From: Enterobacteriaceae bacterium RIT693
GTDB taxonomy: Bacteria; Pseudomonadota; Gammaproteobacteria; Enterobacterales; Enterobacteriaceae
NCBI GenBank assembly: GCA_009668225.1
Contig: WJYK01000003.1
Location: 1 to 64,000 of the forward strand
DNA length: 64,000 bases
Direction: 5' to 3'
Both the position numbers and the translations under genes were made by a program. Shown here in pieces: positions 8,455 through 15,944 of this stretch. Position 1 is the stretch's first letter, and each line of letters begins with the position of its first letter. The notes under the pieces are model-generated. The model did no database searches, had not been told where the DNA came from, and saw only the letters and a program-made list of their open reading frames with translations.

Positions 8455-9078
8455 ATGGATTTTTCAGGAATGATTGAGCAGTGTGCGCCGGAAGTGGCAC
8501 CACATATACTGGAACGTATTATCAAAGTGGAATCCTCACATAACCCCTATGCCATTGGCGTTGTAGGGGGACGGCTGGCCAGGCAGCCTAAAAATAAAGA
8601 TGAGGCGACCGTAACGGCACGCGCGTTACATAAAGACGGTTGGAATTTTTCTATGGGGTTAGGGCAGATCAATCGCTATAACCTGGCCAAATATGGACTT
8701 GATTATGAGAGCGTATTTGAACCATGCCATAACCTGCGCGTGGCCGCGGGAATTTACACGGAATGCCTGCAAAGGGCGCTGCCCAGATTCAGTCCCCGGG
8801 AGGCAGCGCTGGCCGCTTTCTCATGTTATTACAGCGGCAATTTCAGGCGGGGCTTTCAGTCTGATGGCGCGGGTAAAGGGAGCTATGTGCAGAGAATTAC
8901 TGCGGCTTTGCCGACCACTGACAACCTTGAGCCTATTGAGGTAATCCCCTATAACAAAGGTAACGTCCCTTCTGCTGCCAGAATAAAAAAATCCGGAACG
9001 ACAAAAGATGAGGCCAGAATTTCGCGGCTGCCTTCTTCAACGAAACGCTCTGAAGTGAAAGAACTGCGTGGAGAATAG
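8455..9078 (+). CDS. Lytic transglycosylase, VirB1-like SLT domain
   Basis: A 207-residue protein whose first 150 residues form a soluble-lytic-transglycosylase-type domain. The catalytic glutamate is E26 in IIKVESSHNPYAIGV; NFSMGLGQIN and AALAAFSCYYSGN are the other family motifs. Enzymes of this family cleave peptidoglycan locally so that trans-envelope machines can be assembled. The last 50 residues are lysine/serine-rich and probably disordered. No signal peptide is present at this start, which is odd for a periplasmic enzyme. The gene follows the OpgB-like gene by eight bases with AGGAGAGGGG as ribosome site, and a terminator follows it, so it closes the Tad-associated cluster. Confidence 0.85.
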   Translation: MDFSGMIEQCAPEVAPHILERIIKVESSHNPYAIGVVGGRLARQPKNKDEATVTARALHKDGWNFSMGLGQINRYNLAKYGLDYESVFEPCHNLRVAAGIYTECLQRALPRFSPREAALAAFSCYYSGNFRRGFQSDGAGKGSYVQRITAALPTTDNLEPIEVIPYNKGNVPSAARIKKSGTTKDEARISRLPSSTKRSEVKELRGE

Positions 9079-9090
9079 CGCCAGGTGATT

Positions 9091-9121
9091 AAAAAGGGGG
9101 CGTTATGTTCCCCCTTATTTG
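9091..9121 (+). terminator. Rho-independent terminator, probably bidirectional
   Basis: AAGGGGG and CCCCCTT form a 7-bp stem around CGTTATGTT at 9094-9116. T-rich sequence follows on the plus strand and an A-run precedes it, so it can also stop minus-strand transcription from thiY. Confidence 0.75.
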
Positions 9122-9155
9122 CTTTTATGAAAACCGCCAGCGGAGAGAGCCGGGA

Positions 9156-10088
9156 CTAACGGAGTTCCAACGCATAGTCGCCCACCGGGGTGATTTTCTT
9201 GATCAGCTTATTATCAAACAGGAACTGTTCGTAGGCCTGGTAGCGCGCACGATCGAGTTTTGCCGGGTCGGCAGCAAACAGCGGCAGGCTCGCCTGCCAT
9301 GCCTGTTTATTGAGCTCGGTATTCAGCTCCGCGTGGGCTTTAGCAAACGCCTGCCAGGTTTCCTGCGGGTGTGCCTGCAGGTACTCGTTGCCCTTTTTCA
9401 GCGCGGCGAAGAATTTTTTGATTTTCGGCTCATTTGCCGTTTTGCGATTAGCTACAAAAATCAGCTCATCGTAGGCCGGAACACCGTAGTCCTCGACATT
9501 AAACACCACCGGCGCTTTGCCCTGAAGCTTCAGCTCGAGCGCTTCAATATTGCGATAGCCGCCGATCACCGCGTCCACCTGGCCCGCCAGTAGCGCGCTG
9601 GTCAGCTGGAAGTTAACGTTTATCAGTTTCATCGCTTTCGGCGTGATGTGCTCATGTTCAACCATGGTCGCAAGCGTCGCCTGCTCAATACCGCTGACCG
9701 AGTAGCCGATTTTCTTTCCCTTGAGGTCGGCAGGTGATTTGATGTTGTGATCCAACGTCATCACCGTGTTTAACGGCGAGTTAATCAGCGTTCCTACGCG
9801 CACCAGCGGTAGACCCTGGTCGGCAAAGAAGTGCAGCTGCGGCTGGTAAGTGATGGCCAGATCGGCCTGGCCTGCGGCGACCAGCCGCGGCGGGAGTGCA
9901 GGGTCGGACGGTGGAATAATTTTCACATCCAGTCCTTCCGCTTTAAATGCCCCGATCTGTTCTGCCACCATAATCGGGGCGTGATCGGGATTGATATACC
10001 AGTCGAGTACCAACGTCAGCTTTTCGGCGGCAGAGGCCTGGGCGACAAAGGTAGCGGTGAGCAACAGACCACACAACGTTTTTTTCAT
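9156..10088 (-). CDS. thiY: Thiamin-precursor (HMP/formylaminopyrimidine) ABC transporter, substrate-binding protein
   Basis: A 310-residue periplasmic binding protein of the NMT1/THI5-like family. A signal peptide ends at about residue 20 (ASA-AEKLTL). The mature start KLTLVLDWYINPDHAPI is characteristic of ThiY-type proteins, which bind hydroxymethylpyrimidine or its formylamino precursor through aromatic residues of the LDW motif. It is the last gene of a tenA-thiZ-thiX-thiY operon under a TPP riboswitch, which fixes the thiamin-salvage context. The gap to thiX is 25 bp. Which pyrimidine it prefers cannot be told from sequence. Confidence 0.88.
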   Translation of the reverse strand: MKKTLCGLLLTATFVAQASAAEKLTLVLDWYINPDHAPIMVAEQIGAFKAEGLDVKIIPPSDPALPPRLVAAGQADLAITYQPQLHFFADQGLPLVRVGTLINSPLNTVMTLDHNIKSPADLKGKKIGYSVSGIEQATLATMVEHEHITPKAMKLINVNFQLTSALLAGQVDAVIGGYRNIEALELKLQGKAPVVFNVEDYGVPAYDELIFVANRKTANEPKIKKFFAALKKGNEYLQAHPQETWQAFAKAHAELNTELNKQAWQASLPLFAADPAKLDRARYQAYEQFLFDNKLIKKITPVGDYALELR

Positions 10089-10113
10089 TCTATTTCTTCC
10101 TTAATTCAGACGA

Positions 10114-10884
10114 TTATTCATCGTTTTCCGGCGACCAGGCAATCAGCCGCCGCAGCAGGGTATCTACCGCCAGCCAAAGCAGAACGGTCATCAGGACTAA
10201 AATAAACAGCGCGGCAAAGCAGACGTCGGTTTGCATACGGGCGTTGGCGTTGAGCATGACGTAGCCCAGCCCTTCGGCAGATCCGACCCACTCGCCGATG
10301 ATTGCGCCGATGGGAGCAACGGCAGCGGCCATGCGCAGCCCTGAGCCAAAAGCAGGCAGTGCCGCCATCAGCCGCACGTGCCTTAGCTGCGCCCAGCGCG
10401 AAGCTCCCATGGTGCGGGCCAGATCCAGATAGTCGTTATTCACCCGACGCAGTCCGTCAAAGAACGACGACACCACCGGGAAGAAGATAACCAGCACGGC
10501 CATCGCTACTTTGGCGCTCATGCCAAAACCAAACCACAGCACCAGCAGCGGTGCCAGGGCAAAGACCGGAATCGCCTGGCTGGTCAGCACCAGCGGCATC
10601 AGCCACCGCTGCAGGCGGGGCGAAAACATCATTCCCAGTGCCAGGCCTGCGCCGAGCAGCACCCCGAGCACAAGCCCGCTGATAATTTCTGAGGCGGTGA
10701 CCAGCGTGTGCCAGGCAAGGTAGTCACGGCCGTGCCATAACGCCAGCGCCACCGCCGAAGGTGAAGGCAAAAGAAAGGCCGGAATATTGCCGAGGGTGAG
10801 CAGATACCAAAGCAGCAGCAATCCGGCGAAGACGGTCAGCCCGCGTCGCAGGCGTACAGCATGACTTTCTGATTGTGGCTTCAT
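10114..10884 (-). CDS. thiX: Thiamin-precursor ABC transporter permease
   Basis: A 256-residue binding-protein-dependent permease with about six membrane segments. The EAA loop, where the ATPase docks, is recognisable as LARTMGASRWAQLRHVRLMAALPAFGSGLRMAAAVAPIG. It resembles SsuC/TauC-type permeases, but the operon context (tenA, TPP riboswitch) points to pyrimidine uptake. The start codon overlaps the end of the ATPase gene by four bases, indicating coupled translation of permease and ATPase. Confidence 0.87.
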   Translation of the reverse strand: MKPQSESHAVRLRRGLTVFAGLLLLWYLLTLGNIPAFLLPSPSAVALALWHGRDYLAWHTLVTASEIISGLVLGVLLGAGLALGMMFSPRLQRWLMPLVLTSQAIPVFALAPLLVLWFGFGMSAKVAMAVLVIFFPVVSSFFDGLRRVNNDYLDLARTMGASRWAQLRHVRLMAALPAFGSGLRMAAAVAPIGAIIGEWVGSAEGLGYVMLNANARMQTDVCFAALFILVLMTVLLWLAVDTLLRRLIAWSPENDE

Positions 10885-11621
10885 ACTGCGGCCTTCATTA
10901 GCTGTTGCAGCAGGCTGGCCTGGCTTTTCAGCAGATAAACATCGTCCGGCGCACGAGGCGGTTGCCCGGCGATAACATGCGTATCGTCTATGCCCGCAGG
11001 CCAGCGGGACAGCACCAGCAGGCGGTGGCTGAGCCGACAGGCTTCCATGGGATCGTGGGTGATCAGCAGCACGGTATTCCTTGCCAGCAGCTCAGCCGCA
11101 AGATCCTGAATCGCCGTCCGGGTGATGGCGTCCAGCGCCGAAAACGGCTCGTCCATCAGCACTATCGGGCGCTTTTCGTAGAGCGTTCTGGCAATGGCAG
11201 CACGCTGCCTCATCCCACCAGACAGCGCGGCTGGCAGCGCTTTGGCATACCCTCCCAATCCGACCTGTTCGATCAAATGCTCCGTCCACCGGCGGTCGAC
11301 AGGCTCCCCGCGTAGGCGCGAGCCCAGGGCAACGTTCTGCTCGATGCTAAGCCACGGGTAGAGCAAATCTTTCTGCCCCATCCATGCGATGCGTCCACCG
11401 ACAGGCTTGCCGTCGCTGCAGATCACGCTTCCGAAGCTGGCCGGCGCCAGCCCGGCAATAATTTTGAGCAGGCTGGTTTTACCGGCACCGCTCGCGCCCA
11501 ACAGGGTAACGAAGCTGCCGCCGGGAATATCAAAATTCAGGCGCTCAAAAATGGTCTGCTGGCCAAACCGCAGGCTGAGATCGCGAACCTGAATACCCGG
11601 CGAGGTAGCGCAGTGGGTCAT
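10881..11621 (-). CDS. thiZ: Thiamin-precursor ABC transporter ATP-binding protein
   Basis: A 246-residue ABC ATPase with all motifs: Walker A GASGAGKTS near residue 38, Q-loop region MGQKDLLYPW, signature LSGGMRQR, Walker B IVLMDEPFSALD and H-loop LLITHDP. It resembles the ATPases of nitrate/sulfonate/taurine-type importers, to which the pyrimidine importers belong. It overlaps tenA by four bases (ATGA) upstream and the permease gene by four bases downstream. It powers uptake through the permease at the inner membrane. Confidence 0.88.
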   Translation of the reverse strand: MTHCATSPGIQVRDLSLRFGQQTIFERLNFDIPGGSFVTLLGASGAGKTSLLKIIAGLAPASFGSVICSDGKPVGGRIAWMGQKDLLYPWLSIEQNVALGSRLRGEPVDRRWTEHLIEQVGLGGYAKALPAALSGGMRQRAAIARTLYEKRPIVLMDEPFSALDAITRTAIQDLAAELLARNTVLLITHDPMEACRLSHRLLVLSRWPAGIDDTHVIAGQPPRAPDDVYLLKSQASLLQQLMKAAV

Positions 11622-12298
11622 GAGGCATTCAGCCCCATTTGCCAGAACGCGGATTCAAGCTGCGTCGCGGTGGTGAATATCTGCGAAAGTTCGGCGAAGC
11701 GACTCTGTGCACCACGTTGACGGCCTAGGTTTTCCAGCAGCTGGATGGCGGCCTGCACGCCGGTGAGATAGTCTTCATCGCCATAATTACGGATCCATGT
11801 AGCGTAGGGGTTATCTTCCATCACGGTGCTGGGGCTGTGCAGCAGGCCAAGACCGATTTCGGCATAGCCGGCCACGCAGGGCAGCAGGGCGGCCAGCAGA
11901 TCGAGCGCGTCACCGGAATGGCCAATATCCAACACATAGCGTGTGTAGTTCATGGTTTCGGGTGCTTCTGCCTGGGTGGCCATCTGCTCCTCGTCTAACC
12001 CCCAGCTTGCACAATAAGCAACGTGGAGCGGCAGCTCAGAGACGATGGCATTCAGCGAAGCGGTCGCGGCCCGCATTTCCGGCAGCGTGCGGAGTTTGCT
12101 GACCAGCAATGCATAGGCACGGGCAAAGTGAATCAGGAAAAGATAATCCTGCGTCAGATAGCGCTGAAACGCGGCTTCAGGCAATGTTCCGGCGGCGAGC
12201 TGCTGCAAAAAAGGATGATTGACGTAATCCTGCCAGTGATGGCCGGCCTGCTCGCGCAGTTGTCCGTAAAGGCCGTTTTCGAAAAGTGGGGTGTACAT
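11618..12298 (-). CDS. tenA: TenA aminopyrimidine aminohydrolase (thiaminase II)
   Basis: A 226-residue all-helical TenA protein, the usual family length. TenA hydrolyses aminomethyl-aminopyrimidine, a breakdown product of thiamin, to hydroxymethylpyrimidine. The nucleophile candidate is the cysteine of HVAYCASWGLDEEQ; aromatic and acidic residues of the active site occur in YLTQDYLFLIHFARAYALL and near YGDEDYLTGV. It is the first gene of the operon: AGGAGG (complement of 12303-12308) lies just before the ATG, and the TPP riboswitch ends about 75 bp upstream. The enzyme makes HMP from the precursor imported by the neighbouring transporter. Confidence 0.92.
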   Translation of the reverse strand: MYTPLFENGLYGQLREQAGHHWQDYVNHPFLQQLAAGTLPEAAFQRYLTQDYLFLIHFARAYALLVSKLRTLPEMRAATASLNAIVSELPLHVAYCASWGLDEEQMATQAEAPETMNYTRYVLDIGHSGDALDLLAALLPCVAGYAEIGLGLLHSPSTVMEDNPYATWIRNYGDEDYLTGVQAAIQLLENLGRQRGAQSRFAELSQIFTTATQLESAFWQMGLNAS

Positions 12299-12345
12299 GG
12301 GACCTCCTGTGTGAGTGGAGATCCGGGCGCGCAGAGGTATGAACA

Positions 12346-12369
12346 GGCAATAACCGAGGCATTATTGCC
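12346..12369 (-). promoter_or_regulatory. Hairpin in the leader between TPP aptamer and tenA
   Basis: GGCAATAA and TTATTGCC form a perfect 8-bp stem with an eight-base loop just after the riboswitch aptamer. No T-run follows, so it is not a simple intrinsic terminator. It may belong to the expression platform, with control acting on ribosome access or Rho-dependent termination. Mechanism inferred. Confidence 0.5.
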
Positions 12370-12371
12370 GA

Positions 12372-12456
12372 CCGTCCCTTCGCTGGCATGACCCAGATCA
12401 GGTTCAAAGGGTTCGGCTTTCACCATCTCAGCCCATACAGGACACCCCTCGGAGGT
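12372..12456 (-). promoter_or_regulatory. TPP riboswitch (THI element)
   Basis: Read on the minus strand, the conserved blocks occur in order: CGAGGGGTG, GGGCTGAGA, then ACCTGATCTGGGTCATGCCAG and GCGAAGGGA with intervening P3 hairpin bases. CTGAGA and the ACCTGATCTGG...ATGCCAGCGAAGGGA block are diagnostic for the thiamin pyrophosphate aptamer. It lies in the leader of tenA-thiZXY and should reduce expression when thiamin pyrophosphate is abundant. Confidence 0.95.
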
Positions 12457-12460
12457 GCCT

Positions 12461-12489
12461 GTTATACGACATTTACTTTTTGATTACAA
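12461..12489 (-). promoter_or_regulatory. Sigma-70-like promoter of the tenA-thiZXY operon
   Basis: On the minus strand TTGTAA (complement of 12484-12489) is followed after exactly 17 bases by TATAAC (complement of 12461-12466). Transcription would begin near 12454, right at the 5' side of the TPP aptamer, which supports the assignment. Confidence 0.7.
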
Positions 12490-12621
12490 TCGTCGGTCGA
12501 AGCTTCCTGCCCGGCGATGGGCAGTGTTCCGTTTAGTGCGCTTTAGCGAGATTTTGCTGGCGCATGGGGCCTGATTTTTGTCACTGTAAGCCAGTGATTT
12601 CGAGTCTAAGGACGATATCCG

Positions 12622-13644
12622 ATGAAAAAGATTGGCTTTCTCTCGTTTGGTCACTGGTCGCCTGCCGCTCAGTCAGGCACGCGCTCTGCGGCGGACACGC
12701 TGCTGCAGTCCATCGACCTTGCCGTTGCCGCCGAAGAGCTTGGCGCGGACGGCGCTTATTTCCGCGTGCACCACTTTGCTCGCCAGCTAAGCTCGCCTTT
12801 CCCGCTGCTGGCGGCCATTGGGGCAAAAACTAAACGTATTGAAATCGGCACCGGCGTTATCGATATGCGCTATGAAAACCCGCTCTATATGGTGGAGGAT
12901 GCCGGTGCAGCGGATTTGATTTCCGGTGGCCGCCTGCAGCTTGGGATAAGCCGCGGCTCTCCTGAACAAGCGATCGACGGCTGGCGCTATTTTGGCTACG
13001 TTCCCGGCGAAGGGGAAACCGAGGCCGATATGGCGCGGCGCCACACTGAAGTCTTTCTCGAAGCGTTGAAGGGGCAGGGATTTGCCGAGCCGAATCCGCA
13101 GCCTATGTTCCCTAATCCGCCGGGATTGCTGCGCCTGGAGCCGTTTTCTGACGGGCTGCGCGAGCGCATCTGGTGGGGAGCCAGCTCAAACGCTACTGCG
13201 GTGTGGGCGGCGCAGCTTGGCATGAACCTGCAGAGCTCAACGTTGAAAAATGACGAAACCGGCGAGCCGTTCCACATTCAGCAGGCGAAGCAAATCCGCG
13301 CTTATCGCGCTGCCTGGAAAGAAGCTGGTCACGCGCGTGAGCCACGCGTTTCCGTTAGCCGCAGCATCTTCGCGTTAATGGACCAGCGTGACCGCAACTA
13401 CTTTGGCGGCAGCGGTAAAGAAGGCGACCAGGTCGGCTATATCGAGCCACAAACCCGGGCCATTTTTGGCCGCAGCTATGCCGCTGAGCCGGAACTGCTC
13501 ATTAAGCAACTGGCGCAGGATGAAGCGATTGCTGAAGCCGACACGCTGCTGTTAACCGTGCCAAACCAGCTAGGCGTGGGCTATAACGTGCACGTAATCG
13601 ACTCGATTCTGAAGCACGTTGCGCCAGCGCTGGGCTGGCGCTAA
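12622..13644 (+). CDS. LLM-class flavin-dependent oxidoreductase (luciferase-like)
   Basis: A 340-residue protein of the bacterial luciferase superfamily, which use reduced FMN or F420 in a TIM barrel; in enterobacteria FMN is expected. Family features include the N-terminal strand KIGFLSFGHW, DGAYFRVHHF near residue 45, the strand IEIGTGVIDMRYENPL, and the substrate/flavin segment LISGGRLQLGISRGSPEQ. Length is typical. The substrate is not deducible. It is followed 24 bp later by a DUF1349 gene and a terminator, so the two probably form one transcript. Confidence 0.85.
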   Translation: MKKIGFLSFGHWSPAAQSGTRSAADTLLQSIDLAVAAEELGADGAYFRVHHFARQLSSPFPLLAAIGAKTKRIEIGTGVIDMRYENPLYMVEDAGAADLISGGRLQLGISRGSPEQAIDGWRYFGYVPGEGETEADMARRHTEVFLEALKGQGFAEPNPQPMFPNPPGLLRLEPFSDGLRERIWWGASSNATAVWAAQLGMNLQSSTLKNDETGEPFHIQQAKQIRAYRAAWKEAGHAREPRVSVSRSIFALMDQRDRNYFGGSGKEGDQVGYIEPQTRAIFGRSYAAEPELLIKQLAQDEAIAEADTLLLTVPNQLGVGYNVHVIDSILKHVAPALGWR

Positions 13645-13668
13645 ATCCACCAAGAAAAAGGTCATGCC

Positions 13669-14244
13669 ATGAACACGGATTTTTACTGGATTAATGCGCC
13701 AAAAGTCTGGCGTGAAGGCGACGGCGTGCTTTCTGTCGTCACCGACGAACAAACCGATTTTTGGCGCAAAACGTGGTACGGCTTTGAGCGCTTCTCCGGC
13801 CATTTTTATGGCTGCGATGTGAGCGGGGATTTTACCTTCCAGGTGAAGGTAAAAGCGGATTTTAGCGCGCTCTACGATCAGGCTGGTATCATGCTGTTGA
13901 TGGATGAATCCCACTGGCTAAAAGCGGGGATCGAGTTTAACGACGGCGCCCCGGCCATTGGCAGCGTGCTCACGTTCGGGCATTCTGACTGGGCAACCGG
14001 CCTCTTCCCCGGCAACGCGAATCTGTTCTGGATGCGTCTTACCCGCAAAGGCGACAGCCTGCGTCTGCAATATTCCGCCGACGGCAGCACCTGGCCGCTG
14101 CTGCGGCTGGCGCATTTCCCCACTGCCGAAAAATGCACGGTCGGGGTCATGTGCTGCACTCCGCAGCGCGGTGGCCTGGTGGTTAATTTCGACGGGATTG
14201 TGCTGAGCGAAGCGCTGGATAAAGACCTGCACGATTTAAGCTAA
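13669..14244 (+). CDS. DUF1349 family protein (concanavalin A-like fold)
   Basis: A 191-residue cytoplasmic protein of the DUF1349 family, predicted to form a concanavalin-like beta sandwich. Characteristic stretches are WYGFERFSGHFYG, FSALYDQAGIMLLMDESHWLKAGIEF and SVLTFGHSDWATG, rich in aromatics and acidic residues that could bind a sugar-like ligand. No biochemical activity is established that I can rely on. It lies 24 bp downstream of the LLM oxidoreductase gene and upstream of a strong terminator, so it is the last gene of a two-gene unit. Confidence 0.8.
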   Translation: MNTDFYWINAPKVWREGDGVLSVVTDEQTDFWRKTWYGFERFSGHFYGCDVSGDFTFQVKVKADFSALYDQAGIMLLMDESHWLKAGIEFNDGAPAIGSVLTFGHSDWATGLFPGNANLFWMRLTRKGDSLRLQYSADGSTWPLLRLAHFPTAEKCTVGVMCCTPQRGGLVVNFDGIVLSEALDKDLHDLS

Positions 14245-14268
14245 ATGTCCGGTGTTTAGCAGGTCAAC

Positions 14269-14303
14269 AGCCCACCAGAGACGTGTCTGATGGGCTTTTT
14301 TTT
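14269..14303 (+). terminator. Rho-independent terminator of the LLM/DUF1349 unit
   Basis: AGCCCA-CCAGA pairs with TCTGA-TGGGCT around GACGTG, followed by eight or nine T residues. One internal mismatch. Oriented for plus-strand transcription. Confidence 0.85.
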
Positions 14304-14335
14304 CATCGGCTATCGGGCAATGAGATCTTCGCCTC

Positions 14336-14869
14336 TTACTCTCGGGGCTGTTTTACCCAGACTAACCGGTCGACCTGGAATCCCAGACTGCGTGCCGTTT
14401 TAAGGTAGTCTTGTTTGACCGACTCCGGAATAGCTGGGGTACGTGACAGGATCCACAGATAGTCACGGTTTGGCCCGCTGACCAGCGCATACCGATAATC
14501 GTCATCCAGCTTAATCACGTTATAGCCTCCATAAAACGGGCCAAAGAACGACACCTTCAGCGCGGCGGTGGTCGGCGCACCGGTGAAATAAGCTTTTCCT
14601 TTGCTCTCACTCCACGTGTTCTTGACCGGATTGTAGCCGCGGTTACGCACGCTGATACCACCATCGCCGCGTTTACCGTAGGTGGCGGTGACCTGCTCAA
14701 GGCCACGTTCGAAGCGGTTTTCCAGGCGGGCCACTTCATACCATTTGCCCAGATAGCGGTTTGCGTCAAAGCCGCCGGTGGGCCGAACGCCTTTCGGAGG
14801 CGTGGGGGATTTACAGGCAACCAGGGTCAGCGCGACGGCAATACCGGTCACAACAGGCCATAGCTTCAT
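14336..14869 (-). CDS. blc: Outer-membrane lipocalin Blc
   Basis: A 177-residue lipoprotein, the same length as E. coli Blc and similar throughout. The signal ends in the lipobox LTLVAC, and serine at +2 is replaced by lysine (CKSPTPP), still compatible with outer-membrane sorting. Lipocalin motifs GKWYEVARLENRFERGLEQVTATY and FFGPFYGGYNVI are clear. Blc binds fatty acids and lysophospholipids and is induced by envelope stress in E. coli. The start at 14869 gives a proper signal peptide; an upstream in-frame ATG would add 20 residues without sense. It is transcribed divergently from the adjacent MlrA-like regulator, so they share a 117-bp promoter region. Confidence 0.93.
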   Translation of the reverse strand: MKLWPVVTGIAVALTLVACKSPTPPKGVRPTGGFDANRYLGKWYEVARLENRFERGLEQVTATYGKRGDGGISVRNRGYNPVKNTWSESKGKAYFTGAPTTAALKVSFFGPFYGGYNVIKLDDDYRYALVSGPNRDYLWILSRTPAIPESVKQDYLKTARSLGFQVDRLVWVKQPRE

Positions 14870-14986
14870 GAGAACTCCTTTCATTTGCGCACTGGAAGTA
14901 AAGTGTAGTGCAAACATTTCACACTTCATTCAACGCGACATGATTCGTAGTATATTGAGAGTATTGTTTGTTATCAGGTGTTCTTC

Positions 14987-15715
14987 ATGTCTTACTCCAT
15001 CGGTGAATTTGCCCGGCTTTGCGGAATAAACGCGACCACGCTACGTGCCTGGCAGCGCCGTTACGGCCTGCTTAAACCGTTACGCACCGATGGTGGGCAC
15101 CGCCTGTACAGCGATGAGGATATTAAGCAGGCGCTGAAAATCCTCGACTGGGTGAAAAAAGGGGTACCCGTCAGTCAGGTGAAGCCCCTGTTGGCGCGCC
15201 CTGAGACACGCAGAACAAACAACTGGCTTGCTCTGCAGGAGGGCATGCTGCAGCGGCTGAATGAGGGAAAAATCGAGTCCCTGCGGCAGCTGCTCTACGA
15301 TTCAGGTCGCGAGTATCCTCGCCCTGAGCTGGTCACGGAAGTATTGCGCCCGTTGCGCAGTAAAGTGTCAGCCAACGTACCTGCCATGATGACCCTGCGC
15401 GAAATTCTCGACGGCATTATCATCGCCTACACCTCGTTTTGCCTCGAGGGGGACAAAAGGGCACCCGGTGATAACTGCCTGATCACCGGCTGGCATCTGA
15501 CCGATCCGTGCGAAATTTGGCTTGAAGCCCTCAGGCGCACCGGCCAGGGGCATCGCATTGATGTGCTTCCCGTTCCGCCTGCCGCCCTGGCGCCGGAAAT
15601 CTTCCCCGAACGAAAATGGCTGCTGGTCACCACCGGCAAACTCACCGCCGCACGCAAAAAGCAGATTGACCTCTGGCAGCAGCAGGGCGCTTCCCTCGAG
15701 ATCATTCCTCTGTAA
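14987..15715 (+). CDS. MerR-family regulator, MlrA/BluR-like paralogue
   Basis: A 242-residue regulator. The N-terminal MerR helix-turn-helix reads YSIGEFARLCGINATTLRAWQRRYGLLKPLRTDGGHRLY, very close to MlrA and BluR of E. coli. The C-terminal region has the B12-binding-like fold of that group but no DxHxxG cobalamin motif, as in MlrA and BluR, so direct cobalamin sensing is unlikely. The start at 14987 follows CAGGTG. It lies between divergent blc and the lipid-modification operon, and an MlrA-box-like dyad precedes that operon, so it is the likely local regulator. It is too diverged to be simply MlrA or BluR; the signal is unknown. Confidence 0.85.
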   Translation: MSYSIGEFARLCGINATTLRAWQRRYGLLKPLRTDGGHRLYSDEDIKQALKILDWVKKGVPVSQVKPLLARPETRRTNNWLALQEGMLQRLNEGKIESLRQLLYDSGREYPRPELVTEVLRPLRSKVSANVPAMMTLREILDGIIIAYTSFCLEGDKRAPGDNCLITGWHLTDPCEIWLEALRRTGQGHRIDVLPVPPAALAPEIFPERKWLLVTTGKLTAARKKQIDLWQQQGASLEIIPL

Positions 15716-15864
15716 TTTCTTCTTCCGCCTTCACAACGCGCACCGTTACCCACTCGCTGAAAACGCGGTGGGTGGGTCGTGGTCTTCAAAAATAAAAAAT
15801 ATTCTGCACAATAATTTATTTGTTAATGCACTGAATATACTGGATTTTAAAAAATAAACCCACC

Positions 15865-15900
15865 AAAACTTGGACAAATATAATTAATTGTGCAAGTTTT
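15865..15900. promoter_or_regulatory. MlrA-box-like operator upstream of the lipid-modification operon
   Basis: AAAACTTGGACAA and TTGTGCAAGTTTT are inverted repeats matching at 12 of 13 positions. The core TTGGACA-N12-TGTGCAA has the geometry of the MlrA box on csgD as I recall it (TTGTACA-N12-TGTACAA). A TATAAT hexamer (15879-15884) lies within the spacer, so binding could block or remodel a promoter. It sits 45 bp before the first gene of the operon and 150 bp after the MlrA-like gene. Confidence 0.7.
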
Positions 15901-15944
15901 AATTATACGATAACGCCACACGCTTCACCGCCAGGGTGAGATTC

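Noticed and set aside
9105..9593. 162-codon plus-strand frame opposite thiY
   Set aside because: It lies antisense to a clear periplasmic binding protein and matches nothing recognisable.
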